A DNA stretch of 64,000 nt from Enoplolaimus lenunculus (GCA_030248215.1 JASANG010003092.1:372001-436000); one strand, 5' to 3'; positions 40,211-60,364 are shown, counted from the stretch's first letter. Notes: generated by a model not told the origin, from the letters alone. Numbers and translations: made by a program.

Positions 40211-42845
40211 ATGATCATTCTTGTATTATGAAAGGTTTGGTGGGTACGAATCTATTTCGGTTAGCCGGCCGGTTTAATAATGGAAGCCTCAAATATATTA
40301 CTGGATATGAAATTTTTCAATCATGAACAGAGAAGATAACCAGCAGAGTAATAATTCGTCATGGCTTGATAAAACTGTCCATAGGGCCTGTTCACTAAGC
40401 CTAAACCAATCAGTCTCTATGTCGGCAAGTCTCACTGCCGGCATACCTCAATAATTGACATATGCCGTGAGTGCAATTACGAAAGGGTCTTTCAAATTAT
40501 ATTGTGGAATTTTTGTGATAAATTATTGTGATCATTTTAACGCGAAATAGTCTGGTTGTAGGCTTTTGGTCACAGTGATTTAACCGGACGCCTACTATCA
40601 AATTTCACGGGCCATGATGCACTTTGTCATCATTATAGATGGGTGCCGTATATCCGGATATGAAAAATATCAGTATATGTATCCGGAAATCCGCTGGATA
40701 TTCGAAATGTTGTGTAAAATTTGTTGGAATAGTTTGCATCGTTTCAGCATTAAAATATCTGGAGCTGACATAAAGAAATTCTGTATTCAAAGCTCAATCA
40801 GAATATTAAACTAAATTCTTGACAATGCAGATTCTGTTTTTTCGGGTATATTGTTTGTAAAATTTGGAGCTTTTTGACTTCGGTCTTTGACTCCATGTCT
40901 TTAATTCCAGATTTTTATTTGTTAAATTTTTCAAAAATATGGGTTTTAAATGTTTCAAACTTAAAAGATTATACAACCTAATATACGTCTACGACGTAAA
41001 CTTACGTTGGTGGGAGCCTTAGCTCAACCCAAAAAACCCTTGGATGTTGATTTATATACGCTTTTAAGGATATATAAATGGAGCAACTTTTTTACAGACA
41101 TAAAAAAATCAAAAAATTAACTCTTGAATATAAGACTATTTCTTGAAAGGAATAAATTTATTGTAAGTTGGAACACGAATTTCTGAACAGTTTAAGACTA
41201 TTAATGTTTGAAATACCAAAAATGTACATATGTCTTTAAATTTTAAGAAAGTGGGATTCTTGAAATTTCAAGATAATAGCAATGTAGCAACCAAACATAT
41301 TCCTAAATATAAGCCTCAGCGTAAGAAACACAATTCTAAAACAAAGCTTAAGCCCAAGCTCAAAAATTCTCTCAAATTTAAGCTTCACGCATTAGCGGAT
41401 TCAGAGGTGGGCGGGCGAAAGTATGCACCCCGCCATGATAGAACGATACGTAAGGTACCTACCTTAAAATTCTTCCCCTCAGAATGTTACTCATGTATAT
41501 ATAGTTCGAGGGAAGGGCGACACTCGATAGAATCTGTTGCAGTGGTTTAAATCAGACAGCGACAAACTAAATCAACTCAATTTCGTGTGGCCAACGCAAT
41601 TATTTATATAGCCAGTAGCAATCCTCTACACCGAATACCCAGCACTATTGAAGCAGTTGCATAATAATAACTACTAGTAATCCGACTTCGCGCAATGCGC
41701 AAAGGTTCTAAATAGCAAAACATAATTGGACAGCTGCGTTATGGTCACTCATTTGCAAAGAGCCCATTGGGGCTCAGCCCTATAAAGAAATTCTGGACCG
41801 TCAGAAAAATTAGAATTTTACTTTTAAGTCAAGCGAACTTCCAGAATGCTTTAGAGCCCTTATCACATTTAACTGGTTAATACGGGACTGCTGCGATGGT
41901 AAGTAATCTATCTAGACACTGATTAAACATAGCATACTATATAAAGCAGATACAGAAAACGATATATGCAAATTTTGTTCTTTTATAGAAGAAATATGTT
42001 TGTGTATCTAAAATTTGTAAACATAGTAATGCTGGAAAATTGCCCAAAATACGTATGTGGGGAGTTCCAGCTTTAATATATAGATTTTTAGAATTGTATG
42101 TTTTACGCTAATAACAATAGGCTGTGAGTCGGGGTACATCCTTTGAGCAGCAAATTAAAACAAGTGCTTAAGAAACGAAAAATGAGGCTTGGACACCCAA
42201 AAAAAACGTAAAATCCAGTTTCGGATATTCGAAATAGAAAATTTAATTTCTGATATCCGGATAAATATCCGACAAAAATTGCGGTTATCGTGCTATGAAA
42301 AAATATTTGATGTACATCTATGTTTAAATACCTCATCGATTCGTCGGCGGCTTCAAATATGATAGAATGTCGCTAAAATGTGCCATCCTTTCCTCCTGTG
42401 TTTTATAACCTCCGATTACGCAATGTCCCGCTTGATTTGCTTGTTACGTTATTGTGGTTTTGTCATACCGGTATCTTTTATTAGTTTAAATAGTATATTC
42501 ATTTACAGATTAAATTTTTCTTCTGTTTTGTTACGAGCAGTTATAGACAATGAGACATGACATGTTTATATATTTACTAAAAATAGAAATTAACATCGAA
42601 CTCCTGAATGGGAGTACATATACAAAGTTTCAAGTATCCCACTGCAGGGACAGTTGAACTAGATACTTAATTGTATCCGGGTGTTACTGTTAAGTGGATA
42701 TCAGGGAACAATCGGAGGTCTGCCTCCGGCTTCTGCATATAATCGACTGGCTCCATTAGAATTTTTGACGGAGGTTCCGGCAATTTCGGCAGTGTCATTT
42801 TGTATACTATAAATTGTAACAGCATGGTTCTTGGACGGTAGACAG
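40211..42845. other. Intergenic stretch without a recognisable gene
   Basis: No exon with family similarity or convincing splice sites was found. It holds CCGGATAT-type remnants at 40640-40700 (TATATCCGGATATG) and 42215-42300 (GATATCCGGATAAATATCC). It also holds weak telomere-like hexamers at 41305-41390 (AAGCCTCAGCGTAAG). The Lys-rich reading frame at 41230-41550 is largely a translation of those hexamers. Confidence 0.5.
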
Positions 42846-43246
42846 CTGGGTGCAAGTGGAGGTGAAAAATGCCGGAGCAGGAGGTTAACGAAACTTGCCG
42901 GAACCGGAGATTAACGAAATTTGCCGGAGCCGGAGATGAAGCCAGATGGGAGGGGGAATTATGTAGTTAAAATGATATTTAGTTTGTTAATTTTAGCAAA
43001 TATCTGCAATGCATTGTTAAATTGTTTGACTTTACGTTATTTTTTTACAAAATTTCGGTAATTTTTGCCTCAAACTTGAAACAAAGGTTAAAACAAAACA
43101 CGCCAAACAAATGAATTTTAAAAAACACGCAAAATTTCTCTACAGAAATTGTCGGAGCCTATACGGCAGAAATTCTACAGGAACCGGAGAAAGCCGGAGG
43201 TTGATTTTCTGCCAGAGCCGGTTGGCAGACCTCCGGTTGTACCCTG
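42846..43246. mobile_element. hAT-like MITE, GGAGCCGG family, target duplication split by a later insertion
   Basis: Begins CTGGGTGCAAGTGGAGGTG and ends CTCCGGTTGTACCCTG, with GGAGCCGGAG-type motifs at both ends. The left 8-bp flank is GTAGACAG. The right flank reads G-TA, then the element at 43250-43678, then TA-GGCAG. Removing that element gives GTAGGCAG, a 7-of-8 match. Confidence 0.8.
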
Positions 43247-43249
43247 GTA

Positions 43250-43678
43250 CTGTATTGAGCCGAATAAGAGGGGGGTCCCATTTTGGGTCCGAATCAATAG
43301 GAGTCCGCATCCCTAATAAGAGTCCGCAAGCGGATAGAGTCCCTAAACCCTAATTAGAATCCATAAATGTCAATTAACCCGAATTGTAGCACATAAATGA
43401 CTCCAGGACCAAATAATTTGAGTTCGAAACTTTAAAGCCTACTTAAATTTTGAATATATATTCCTATAAGTATAACCTTTTATTATCACTCAAACTATTG
43501 ATACGAGACAAGTATACGTTTAATTCAACGGATAGTTGCAGTACCGGATATATATCAGTAACGAAGGGCGGCGGAGCGTGGGTTAAAAATAAGTAAAAAT
43601 CCGTAACCGAATAACAAGGGGGGTACCCTCTGGAGAGCCAAATAAATATCAGTCCCCCTCTTATTCGGGTCAATACAG
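43250..43678. mobile_element. CTGTAGTGACCC MITE, copy 1 (429 bp, TA duplication)
   Basis: Terminal inverted repeats CTGTATTGAGCCGAATAAGA / TCTTATTCGGGTCAATACAG, flanked by TA on both sides. AGGGGGTCCCATTTT and CCTCTGGAGAG blocks are shared with the copies at 44376 and 44944. The TA duplication suggests a Tc1/mariner-like origin. It ends 157 bp upstream of the kinase start codon. Confidence 0.85.
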
Positions 43679-43835
43679 TAGGCAGGTTTATTTATAAATA
43701 AACTTCTGTTACAGAATAAAACAAAGTTAAATACTTGGTTGGTAGATTTTGACTAAAACTTCATTTCACTACGCTTGTTGATTATATGTCGACTCGGGCA
43801 TGAATTTGAAATTTAAATTCATATAATTTCGTATC

Positions 43836-52278
<8,443 letters not shown>

Positions 52279-52310
52279 AATATTTCAGCTATAACTTTGT
52301 TTCAAATATT

Positions 52311-52316
52311 AATAAA
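52311..52316 (+). promoter_or_regulatory. AATAAA polyadenylation signal of the kinase gene
   Basis: AATAAA 32 bp after the TGA at 52276-52278, the usual spacing for a short nematode-type 3' UTR. Confidence 0.6.
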
Positions 52317-52628
52317 CAGCGCGATAGAGGCCAGCGCACTGAGGCTGATCTTAAAACATAAGCAAACAACTCATTAGAGTTCGTTAGTGGATAGAAACAA
52401 TAAATCCTATAATTAGAGTACGTACGACATCAAAGCAACAGAATCGTCTAGCTGGCTTTAAATATGTGTACAGACACGCAGAAACTATTAAATTTAGACG
52501 GAATATTAATGAACATGGCAGTCAACAAAAATGCCTCGGAGCAAGTTAGTTTTATCCAATCGGAAAGAATATAAAAAGAAAGGTGTTTCGCTCAACTATC
52601 ATGGAGTCAATTAAAGACGAATAATGGC

Positions 52629-52711
52629 CCATACCCGAATAACAGGAGGTTCCCTCTGGAGTGGCAAAATAAATATCAGTTCCTCCTCTTAATATTCAGG
52701 TCACTACAGTT
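52629..52711. mobile_element. CTGTAGTGACCC MITE, internally deleted
   Basis: Keeps ACCCGAATAACAGGAGG and CCTCTGGAGTGGCAAAATAA, then jumps to ATTCAGGTCACTACAG. About 80 bp remain of the 420-bp element. Confidence 0.65.
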
Positions 52712-52739
52712 GAGAAATCCGCAATTTGGCCGCCGTCAG

Positions 52740-53065
52740 TGTGTCACGGAATATTCGTTTGCGTTTCCGTGTCCGGTAAAAATCGGTGTCCGTTTCCGCT
52801 TCCGTTATAGAAATAACAGAAATTGTGTTATTTTTACGTTCAAAATTAGTCATAAATCACTTCGCAATTTTTCGTCACAGATATGCTACAATTGTTTGAA
52901 ATGAAGTATAAATTACAAAATTATCCAAATCTTTTTCTTTATTTTTGAAGAACTGAATATATGCGCGCTCATTTTTGTTGACAGAAAATGAAACATTTTT
53001 AAAAGTTATCCGTTTTCCGTTTCTATTTCCGTTATTTTGATCGCTATTCGATTTAAAACGCTGCC
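52740..53065. mobile_element. GGAAACGG-family MITE, inverted remnant
   Basis: TTTGCGTTTCCGTGTCCGG, TCCGTTTCCGCTTCCGTTA and TTTTCCGTTTCTATTTCCG with an interior matching 51265-51615 in reverse orientation. Ends are eroded. The rest of the interval to 54107 shows only degenerate TTAGGC-like hexamers (53170-53240) and AT-rich sequence. Confidence 0.55.
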
Positions 53066-54107
53066 TCTTGTCAATGATTGTTAATTGTGAAGATTTTCAC
53101 AAAACAAAACGTTTGGCTCATGTTAACTATAAGGACCGTTGACGGGAAGACTTAGAGCCCTGAAAACTGAACTTTAGGCTTAGACTTACAATTCGGCTAA
53201 CGTTTATACCAAGGCTAAGCCTTAGATTTAGGCGTAGTACGCAGGCCTCTATAACTTAACTTACGATCAACGTTTTATACACCACTGTTTAACCGCTTAC
53301 GCTTCGACAGAAAATCATTTTTCATGTGTTTTATTCCACTGTATAACCCAGTATACATGAAAACCTTATGCTTTATGCCATAACAAGTTTTGCTTGCTTG
53401 TTAACAACCACTTAGTTTTGTACACATTATCATGTCATGCCCAAAACTAAACTGTCCTATTGATTTGAGCCACGTCAGTACAAACCGTTTTTAATAGAAT
53501 ATATGTGCTTGAAACCAGAGTGCCTAATTTTTGGCTTAGGAACCTTTGATTAGAACCGCTAGTTTGTTATTTAAAAACCCGATCGTGGTAAAAGAGCCAC
53601 AAGGTTCGTTCGTATGGCTGAAAATTTTATATTTTAAAGTTTATAATTACACACAATTTGCGGAAGAATCAAGGAGTCGTTGCCGTCTGAACAAATGTTT
53701 TAAGAACGGAACGAAATGAAGCGTTTGGTATTGATGGCCATGATAATTATAGGTGCATGTCTATAATTATGACACTCTGAAATTTGAATTTGTGAAAATT
53801 CAATCCAAAAAGTGTTCTACTAATAAGTGAGACAAGTTATATAACATTCGACGCAGGTGGCGAATCTGAGTCTGATAAAGGATCTAATTTTTCTAACTCA
53901 GCAGCGGCCATGGGCTTTCCATAAATTTTCAAATTCACACGTGACACACAACTCAGCCCAATCACACGAGTAATATCTTTGATTTCGGACTTGCTAAAAT
54001 TTTATTTCAATGATAAAGCAAGTATATTCAGTGCAAAAAAGATTTTACCAACTTTTGCTTTCGATTTTAAGAAAGTAATTTTTCATTTGTTGTAATATCG
54101 ATTTTCA

Positions 54108-56506
54108 ATGATAGCACAAACTCAGATCAAACTTCTCATTAACTCAACGAGGTGCACAGCACGGCTGTTAAATTTGAACAGGATACTGCTATGTGCAGTT
54201 TGTCTAGCTCAGTTAGCTGCGTTAACTTGGGCTAAAGCAACACCAAGCGACGATGGCCAATGCATTCGCCTTGTCGAACAGCCGTTGGGCGACAAATGTG
54301 TCAACAATCAAGATTGTGATGACGGTTTTTGCATGAAAACAGGTATGCAAACTCGTGTTAACGCATGCTCTTGGCCGTTTAGTACACTGCAAAAAACGGT
54401 GAGTCAAACTGACTCTCTCCGAAATAGGCTTTTCCTGACTATACAAACTGAGTCAAAATTCGACTCCGCGTGAGTCAAATTCGACTCAATATGACTCTGG
54501 CAGAGTCGAATTTAGACTCAGTTTGTGTTGTCGGGAAAAGCCTATTTCGGAGAGAGTCAATTTGACTCACCATTTTTTGCAGTGTACTGGCGATGATATA
54601 ACCGGAGGTATCCCTCTGATTTCGGTAAAAATGGATCGCCGTTTTGGTTTGGGTACAATTTTTGCCGAAGGTTATTTTCTCTTTCGTTGGTGAAATGTTT
54701 CGTATATGCCATTCAATGGGTATTGTGTAACTTTGAGGCAATTCTGAAAGTTTAATTGCCGTTATTTTTTCAAAATGACAACTTAAAACAATTTTTTGAC
54801 AGCGCTTTCAAGAGTATGGTTAAAATTAACAAACCATTTCTATTACTTAGTTTTGTTTCACCCCCGGCTCCAGCTCCGGTTTTTAATCTCCGGTTTTCCC
54901 CGTCAATAAAATTTTATATGGGTAAAAGGAAGCTCATGAGGCGTTGCATCTGTCTTGATAACAACACTCGTAAACATACCATCAAGTTGATAACAGACGG
55001 TAATCCGTTGTTCTAATTAATATTATATGTGATTCCTAAGCCTAAGCCTAAACCTAAGCCAAACAAAAAATTTATCTAAAGTTTAAGCTTATTCTATTCT
55101 AGTCACACAGAAAAAGATTTCGCCCCTAAGATCTAAACATGGGCCAACGAATTAAAGTAAAGCCAACACATTTCTATTGGACACAAATACGACATGTGTC
55201 GTTGGATTCTGATTGTTTGAAACTTTATATGAGACCCAGCAACTCTCTGGTCATCATGGGCAATAACCTAGGGATATTTGGGTCATCGCCGGTGCTAACA
55301 AGTAGGTATACGGCATAACATACAACTATTTTTAAGACAGGCCCGTGACTAAACGTGATCAGATACCCACTCGCCAATGAAAAGTTTCAGCTTCGCTTGT
55401 AAAGTTTGTTGTTTCAACCGCATGCCATGCCCGTAACCAGCGTACTTTGCTTACGGAGGGCTAATAATTTTTCAAAAAGACATACAACGATTTTTCAATG
55501 ACTTACAAGCAAGGCTGCCACTTTCCTGTGAGTGACCGAAATATTTCCCGCGGGGCCGAACCCTCCTTCCCGCCATTGTTACCTGGCGTCAGATGCCTAT
55601 TCTAAAATTGTTTTGCAAACCCCCTAGCAGAATGAGCATGCTTTGGTTCTGTTTTAGGACCAACTGCTCCTGAAGGACATTGCGCATGCAAACTCGGCAA
55701 AATCAAACGCGGTGGCAAATGCATAGATGATCCTGGATATTGTATTGACTCACGTGACTGCAAACGTGATGACGAAGCTTGCTATATGTACTTGAGTTAT
55801 GATGATCAAGCAATTAGGCATAGTTGTTTTAATGATATGCAGGTAAGAAACTTAAAAAACAACAAACACAAGCCTTGTTTCTTATTCAAACATAAAGTAA
55901 AAACTTCGTTATTTTTCTGACTTGCTTGAGTCAAGGCTCAGAGCGGAGTGAACACAAAGTGGTTTAGTCCACCTGAGAAAAACATGACCACGCAGTAGGA
56001 TAGTTTTATTCATGGCTTGTAAATTGTATGCAGAAACCTTGTATTACTCCAAAATCTTGTGGCCATGTCTAACATGTTGAGCTGATCACAGCTTCGAGAA
56101 TATATACCCTGTCGCCAATCGCCACAAGTATAGCTTAGAACCGTAAGAGCAGTATAAGCGTATTTGTAAGCTTAAGCATAAAGGTAACTGCAAGCTTCAG
56201 CGTAAGGATAAGCGTATAAAACTAAACCCAAATACGCCTAAGCCTATGTTTAAACAAAAATTAGTTTAAAGCTTAAGCTTACTGTATTGCAGTCTCGTAG
56301 AAGAGAGGTATCACCCTCAACTTCTGGGGGGTTAATGAATGAAACAGAAGCACTTTAAGCAATGCATATTTCAGGCACGAACAGCTCGTTCTATTCACGG
56401 TACTCTGAATGAAATGTTTTATGACGAAGGCGATGATGATGAAGCTGAAGAAGACGATGATGACATGACAAGTTTTAAATTTTATACAGATAATGATGAG
56501 CTATAA
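54108..56506 (+). CDS. Secreted cysteine-rich EB-module-like protein, 3 exons, 183 aa
   Basis: Exons: 54108-54342, 55658-55842, 56375-56506. Phases 1 and 0 agree and the last exon ends in TAA. The N-terminus has a hydrophobic segment typical of a signal peptide or anchor (ILLCAVCLAQLAALTWAKA, about residues 25-43). Ten or more cysteines follow: CIRL, DKCVNNQDCDDGFC, GHCACKLG, GKCIDD, GYCIDSRDCKRDDEAC and SCFND. The C..NQDC..GFC...C.C..G....GKC layout is that of EB modules found in many nematode secreted proteins. The tail is strongly acidic (GDDDEAEEDDDDM). Function unknown; an extracellular or secretory-pathway role is inferred. Intron 1 hosts a palindromic MITE. A WAP- or trypsin-inhibitor-like fold is an alternative. 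AATAAA follows at 56556. Confidence 0.78.
54385..54584. mobile_element. Palindromic GAGTCAA MITE, full copy (200 bp, TA duplication)
   Basis: Begins CACTGCAAAAAACGGTGAG and ends CTCACCATTTTTTGCAGTG, flanked by TA (54383-54384, 54585-54586). Almost the whole element is one inverted repeat with a centre near 54484. It contains four TGAGTCA/TGACTCA heptamers. TA duplication and CACTGCAAAAA ends suit a Tc1/mariner-derived MITE. It begins 43 bp after exon 1 of the cysteine-rich gene. Confidence 0.9.
54597..54900. mobile_element. GGAGCCGG-family MITE, degraded
   Basis: Starts near TATAACCGGAGGTATC and ends near CCCGGCTCCAGCTCCGG, with an interior like 58088-58413 (AGAGTATGGTTAAAATTAAC, TTAGTTTTGTTTCAC). 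Termini lost. Confidence 0.4.
55020..55145. mobile_element. Telomere-repeat MITE, 5'-truncated
   Basis: ATTCCTAAGCCTAAGCCTAA, then TTTATCTAAAGTTTAAGC, ending CTAAACATGGGCC. The left GGCC terminus is missing. Confidence 0.6.
56125..56320. mobile_element. Telomere-repeat MITE, degraded, intron 2 of the cysteine-rich gene
   Basis: GAGCAGTATAAGCGTATT, a run of irregular AAGC/TAAG hexamers, then AATTAGTTTAAAGCTTAAGC. Same order of blocks as 46182-46408, but both ends are diverged. Confidence 0.5.
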
Positions 56507-56555
56507 AAATTCATGTGTCTTATCGTTTTTATCTTTCCGAATTTCAAGGCAAAAA

Positions 56556-56561
56556 AATAAA
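56556..56561 (+). promoter_or_regulatory. AATAAA polyadenylation signal of the cysteine-rich gene
   Basis: AATAAA about 50 bp after the TAA stop at 56504-56506. Confidence 0.6.
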
Positions 56562-56855
56562 CAATTTTATTTGACTGAAAGCCAAATCATCACCGCAATC
56601 AAACTGCTTCTACAATGTAGCCCAAAAATACCTTATTTTACTGAATCAAAGTTAAATTAGTTAACCTGACGCCCAAGTTTCAGTCTTAAATTTTAAAATA
56701 GTTAACCTCTTCTCACATTGAGTTGCATATAGGCAACTCAGTGCAGTGTATATACGTGAAATAATATATATCGCACCGTGTTTAACAATTGCAACACGTA
56801 TACGTACTACTAAATCACCACAAGACGTGAGAGCCCCCTGGGGCTCGAGCGTCAA

Positions 56856-56928
56856 GCTCCTATAGCTGAGTGGTGATAATATACGCCTCCCACTCCAGTC
56901 ACTGGAGTTCGAATCCTAGCATAAAAGT
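56856..56928 (+). tRNA. tRNA-like sequence with A and B boxes (probably degenerate)
   Basis: TAGCTGAGTGGT fits the internal A box, and GAGTTCGAATCC 42 bp later fits the B box. A CCC triplet sits where a Gly(CCC) anticodon would be. However, the acceptor stem and anticodon stem do not pair convincingly, and the hairpin CTCCAGTCACTGGAG overlaps the expected variable region. It may be a decayed tRNA gene or a tRNA-derived SINE head. Confidence 0.3.
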
Positions 56929-56941
56929 ATGTCTCAGGGGA

Positions 56942-57035
56942 AATAGAAAATATCCATGTGAGAAAGGGTTAATAGAAAATATTCATGTGAGAAAGGGTTA
57001 ATAGAAAATCTTCATGTGAGAAAGGGTTAATCGAA
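56942..57035 (+). repeat. 29-bp tandem repeat (about 3.2 copies)
   Basis: Unit AATAGAAAATATTCATGTGA, then GAAAGGGTT, starts at 56942, 56971 and 57000 with one or two changes per copy, plus a partial fourth. It begins directly after the tRNA-like sequence. 57036-57487 has no recognisable feature beyond AT-rich sequence. Confidence 0.9.
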
Positions 57036-57487
57036 AATTTTTCAGTTTACTATCGTTTAACACAATACGCTCGGAATGTCTATTTTTCTTTGAGAAGCTG
57101 AAATTCAACCAAATGCACTGTTTACAATATCGGTTCCTTAAATAGTAATACAAATACACAATTAATTGCTTGAGCTGCATGTTTGAAATCTGCGTTTTAA
57201 AAAGGGACCATAGGTTTTTAACATAAAAAATATAAGTGTCAAATATTTGAGACACAGACGTCTGAGTATATTGAAGTGTCTTGTTTCAATTCAAGCCACG
57301 AAAATGCTTAATTTTGAAGTTGTGACATGTAAAAAATTTCAAAACTTTTATTTTTTGTAACTTCTGTGTGCAAACTACTTCTTCGCTTGCAAACATTCGG
57401 TTAGTAATTTTAGTATGAAGTATAACACAGATTGAAAGATACCCAAAATAATGGAAAATTAGGTGAAAAAGAACAGGAGTTTTATCA

Positions 57488-57832
57488 GTCTGCAACCGGT
57501 TGTGAAAATAATCTGAACCGGAGGCTAAGAACTTTTGCTGGAGCCGCAGTGGTACAAAATATAGGCAATTAAAATGATGATGAATACGCTAATTTTAGCC
57601 ATAATGTTTAGTTTAAATTGTCAGAAATTTGGTTTCAGCTATTTTTGAGATATATTTATCAATGATAAATTTGAGAATATAAGTTTAAATACAAACTCAC
57701 TCAACAAAGGAAAAGCAAATTCTATAAAATTTTTAAAAAATTTCAATATCGAAATTGCAGGAATTTTAGCAAAAATTCAATCGGAGCCAGAGGTGCATTC
57801 TGCTGGAGCCAGACCCCCGATTGTACCATGGT
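57488..57832. mobile_element. GGAGCCGG-family MITE, degraded
   Basis: CTGCAACCGGTTGTG, GAACCGGAGG and GGAGCCGCAG at the left, CGGAGCCAGAGG and GATTGTACCATGG at the right. Interior like 58088-58413. Confidence 0.5.
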
Positions 57833-58087
57833 ATTTTTATGTATATCGAGTCTGTTAAAACGTGTATCGGCAATAAAAGTTGGACAAATTTTTCAGCTCC
57901 AGCATAACTTTGCGTTGAAGACTAAAAGATTTATAATGATTTTTCCAAGTATATAATATGATCGTACTACTCTAAAAAATTGTTCATGTCTGGTTAAAGA
58001 TATGTCATTTTAAGGCACTCTGTCAGACTTATGTCATTTTATGAAACTCTGTCAGTTACGGATGTAATAATAGAAGTAAGTAGTAGC

Positions 58088-58413
58088 CAGGGTGTAATCG
58101 GAGGTGAAAGACACCGGGAGCCGTAACCGGAGGTCAAGAAAATTAGTTCGCACAAGTGAGAAGAAATTAAGTATACAGTTAAAATGTTTAACTCGCATAT
58201 TTTTAGCAAATATATCTGTAGTTTTTTAGATCTTTCAGTTTTAAGCTTATTTTTTATGAGTATTGACAATCTTTTTTCAAAATTGTATCACAGTTAAAAT
58301 GAAACGGACCAGCAAATATATTTTGAAACTATGCAAAATTTCGTTACCAAAATTGCCAGAAATTCTACCCGAGCCAGAAGTCGAACCGGAGGCAAACCTC
58401 CGGTTGTACCCTG
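58088..58413. mobile_element. hAT-like MITE, GGAGCCGG family (326 bp)
   Basis: Begins CAGGGTGTAATCGGAGGTG and ends CTCCGGTTGTACCCTG, with colinear interior to the other family members. The flanks do not form a matching 8-bp pair here, so one flank may have been rearranged. Confidence 0.7.
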
Positions 58414-58444
58414 CTACACTCGCTGCAGAACCCACGGACTATAC

Positions 58445-58620
58445 GGCCAATGTTACTTTTAGGGGCGTAACAGTAGATTAAGCGTATTCCTAAGCCTTAG
58501 CCCACGCCTAAGCGTTGCAAAAAAGTTAAGTTTAAGCTTTAGCCTAAGCCTAAGCCTAGCAAAAACTATAAATCAAGAATCGAAACCTACTCATAGACCT
58601 ATCAGAAGCCTTAACGTACA
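58445..58620. mobile_element. Telomere-repeat MITE, GGCGTAAC variant, right end lost
   Basis: Begins GGCCAATGTTACTTTTAGGG and then GCGTAACAGTAGATTAAGCG, followed by CCTAAGCC-type hexamers to about 58560. Right terminus not recognisable. 58621-59481 shows no gene that I can support. Confidence 0.6.
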
Positions 58621-59481
58621 GTAATATACATAGTATGTAACTGTCCGGTTAAAGGAGCTTTCTCGAGGACGGTGACAATAACTAAATTTCAAACCCAACA
58701 AATAAAGCACGGGACAGCAAGTGACCAGAAGCATTAAAACTGACAAAGCGCAAAGGAGGCGGGCCGACAATTTTTACAACTATGCGAGCATTATAACGTG
58801 GATTACCCAAAAGCATGGCTCCTGTTTTGCAGAAAAATTGAATCAACCGAAAATTTTTTTCCGTTTTTCGGAAAAATTGAAAATCATGTACAATTAATGC
58901 TTGGACAAGTCCGGAAAAAATCTGTCAACAGTCGGCATATATCTGCAATATATGTTGCATCAACGACAAACAGCAGAACTCGGTCTAGCACTAAAATTGG
59001 ATTTGGCTTATCGCTCGCTTCGCTTGCGAGTGCTCCAACTACTTATATCCCGTACGGTCCACCATTTTAGAAATTCCTGGATCAGTCAGCGATTCCTTCA
59101 TTGTAAAATCAGTTTCGCGGCGGGGGTAGCGTGAGAAAAACCAATTTCTGGCGGTTTCCGCGACGGTTTGTCAGTTTTGCGAGAAGTTAGCGAGATAATG
59201 TTCTCCGTTTTCAAACCTGCTCCTAAAAACAGCAGTTTTTTCCGTTGTCCAACCCTGCCCAAGAGTATGCAATCAACAATATTCTGACGGGAAAAATAAG
59301 TTCTATACAGACTGCAGTTTGAAGAAACCACCTCTATATACTTAATAGCAGTTCCCACTTCCAAGCAACGTCGGTCACGGTGCTAATTCGCTCTACGCAA
59401 ACATAAAACAAACGCTGGAAAGCTTTTATTAGAAACAAAATTACACACTAATACACAAGCCAACATGAAAGTACTCGATAC

Positions 59482-59744
59482 CAGGGTGCAACCGGAGGTG
59501 AAAAATACTGGAGCCGGAGGACACCGAAACTTGCCGGAGCGGGAAGTGTGGCGAAATTAACAAAATTTCAGAAATGCTTTCCTGAAAATTGATACGAAAG
59601 TAAAATGAAACGCGCTAAACAGATTAATTTTGTAAAATTATGCAAAATTTTTCTACCGAAATACCGGAACCTCCGGCAAAAATTCTACCGGAGCCGGGGC
59701 CAGAGGCCGATTTTCTGCCGGGCCGGACATCCTGTTGCACCCTG
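59482..59744. mobile_element. hAT-like MITE, GGAGCCGG family (263 bp)
   Basis: Begins CAGGGTGCAACCGGAGGTG and ends CATCCTGTTGCACCCTG, flanked by a perfect 8-bp duplication CTCGATAC (59474-59481, 59745-59752). CCGGAGCCGGGG-type motifs inside the right end. Confidence 0.9.
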
Positions 59745-60364
59745 CTCGATACCTAACATACATATTATATTTTTCATGCGAAAAAGCGCGAACCAAACAT
59801 GTTTTTGTCTGAAGTAAAATGAATCTTACATATAGTGAATATTTTCAACAGCAGATATCGCGTAGTACTACACTCGAGACAAAAATCATCTACATACACC
59901 TAAGTAGAAATCGTTTAGCACTCGCGTTGCTTATAGTTTTCAAATACATGAAATTACACTTCGACAAAAAATTATATAGATACAAGTAGTTCTTGTTCAA
60001 TTAATCAATATTTCTTCATTCTTTCGATGCTATAAAGCGCAAAATAAAAATTCTTTAGCAATAACCATACGCAAAATTAAATTCTTAGCAATAACCATAA
60101 TAGGCGTTAAAGCACGTCACCAGCTAGGTAACAATGCTTGCCCAAACATTCAAACAGTATTAAGGCTTTTGAAAACACTAATACTTGGAATATTTGACAT
60201 ACGAGCTCAAACAATTATAGACATGTACGTTACAAACTCATAAACAAAAACACAAATTACCTTTGCACGCGGAATTCCTGACAATGAGAACATGCATACT
60301 ACTACAAAAAGGTTCCAGCAAAAATATAAGCAACTAAAATTTATTGATTTGGCAATGAACATAC

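Noticed and set aside
41230-41550. 106-residue Lys-rich reading frame
   Set aside because: Mostly degenerate telomere-like hexamers; no splice context, no recognised family.
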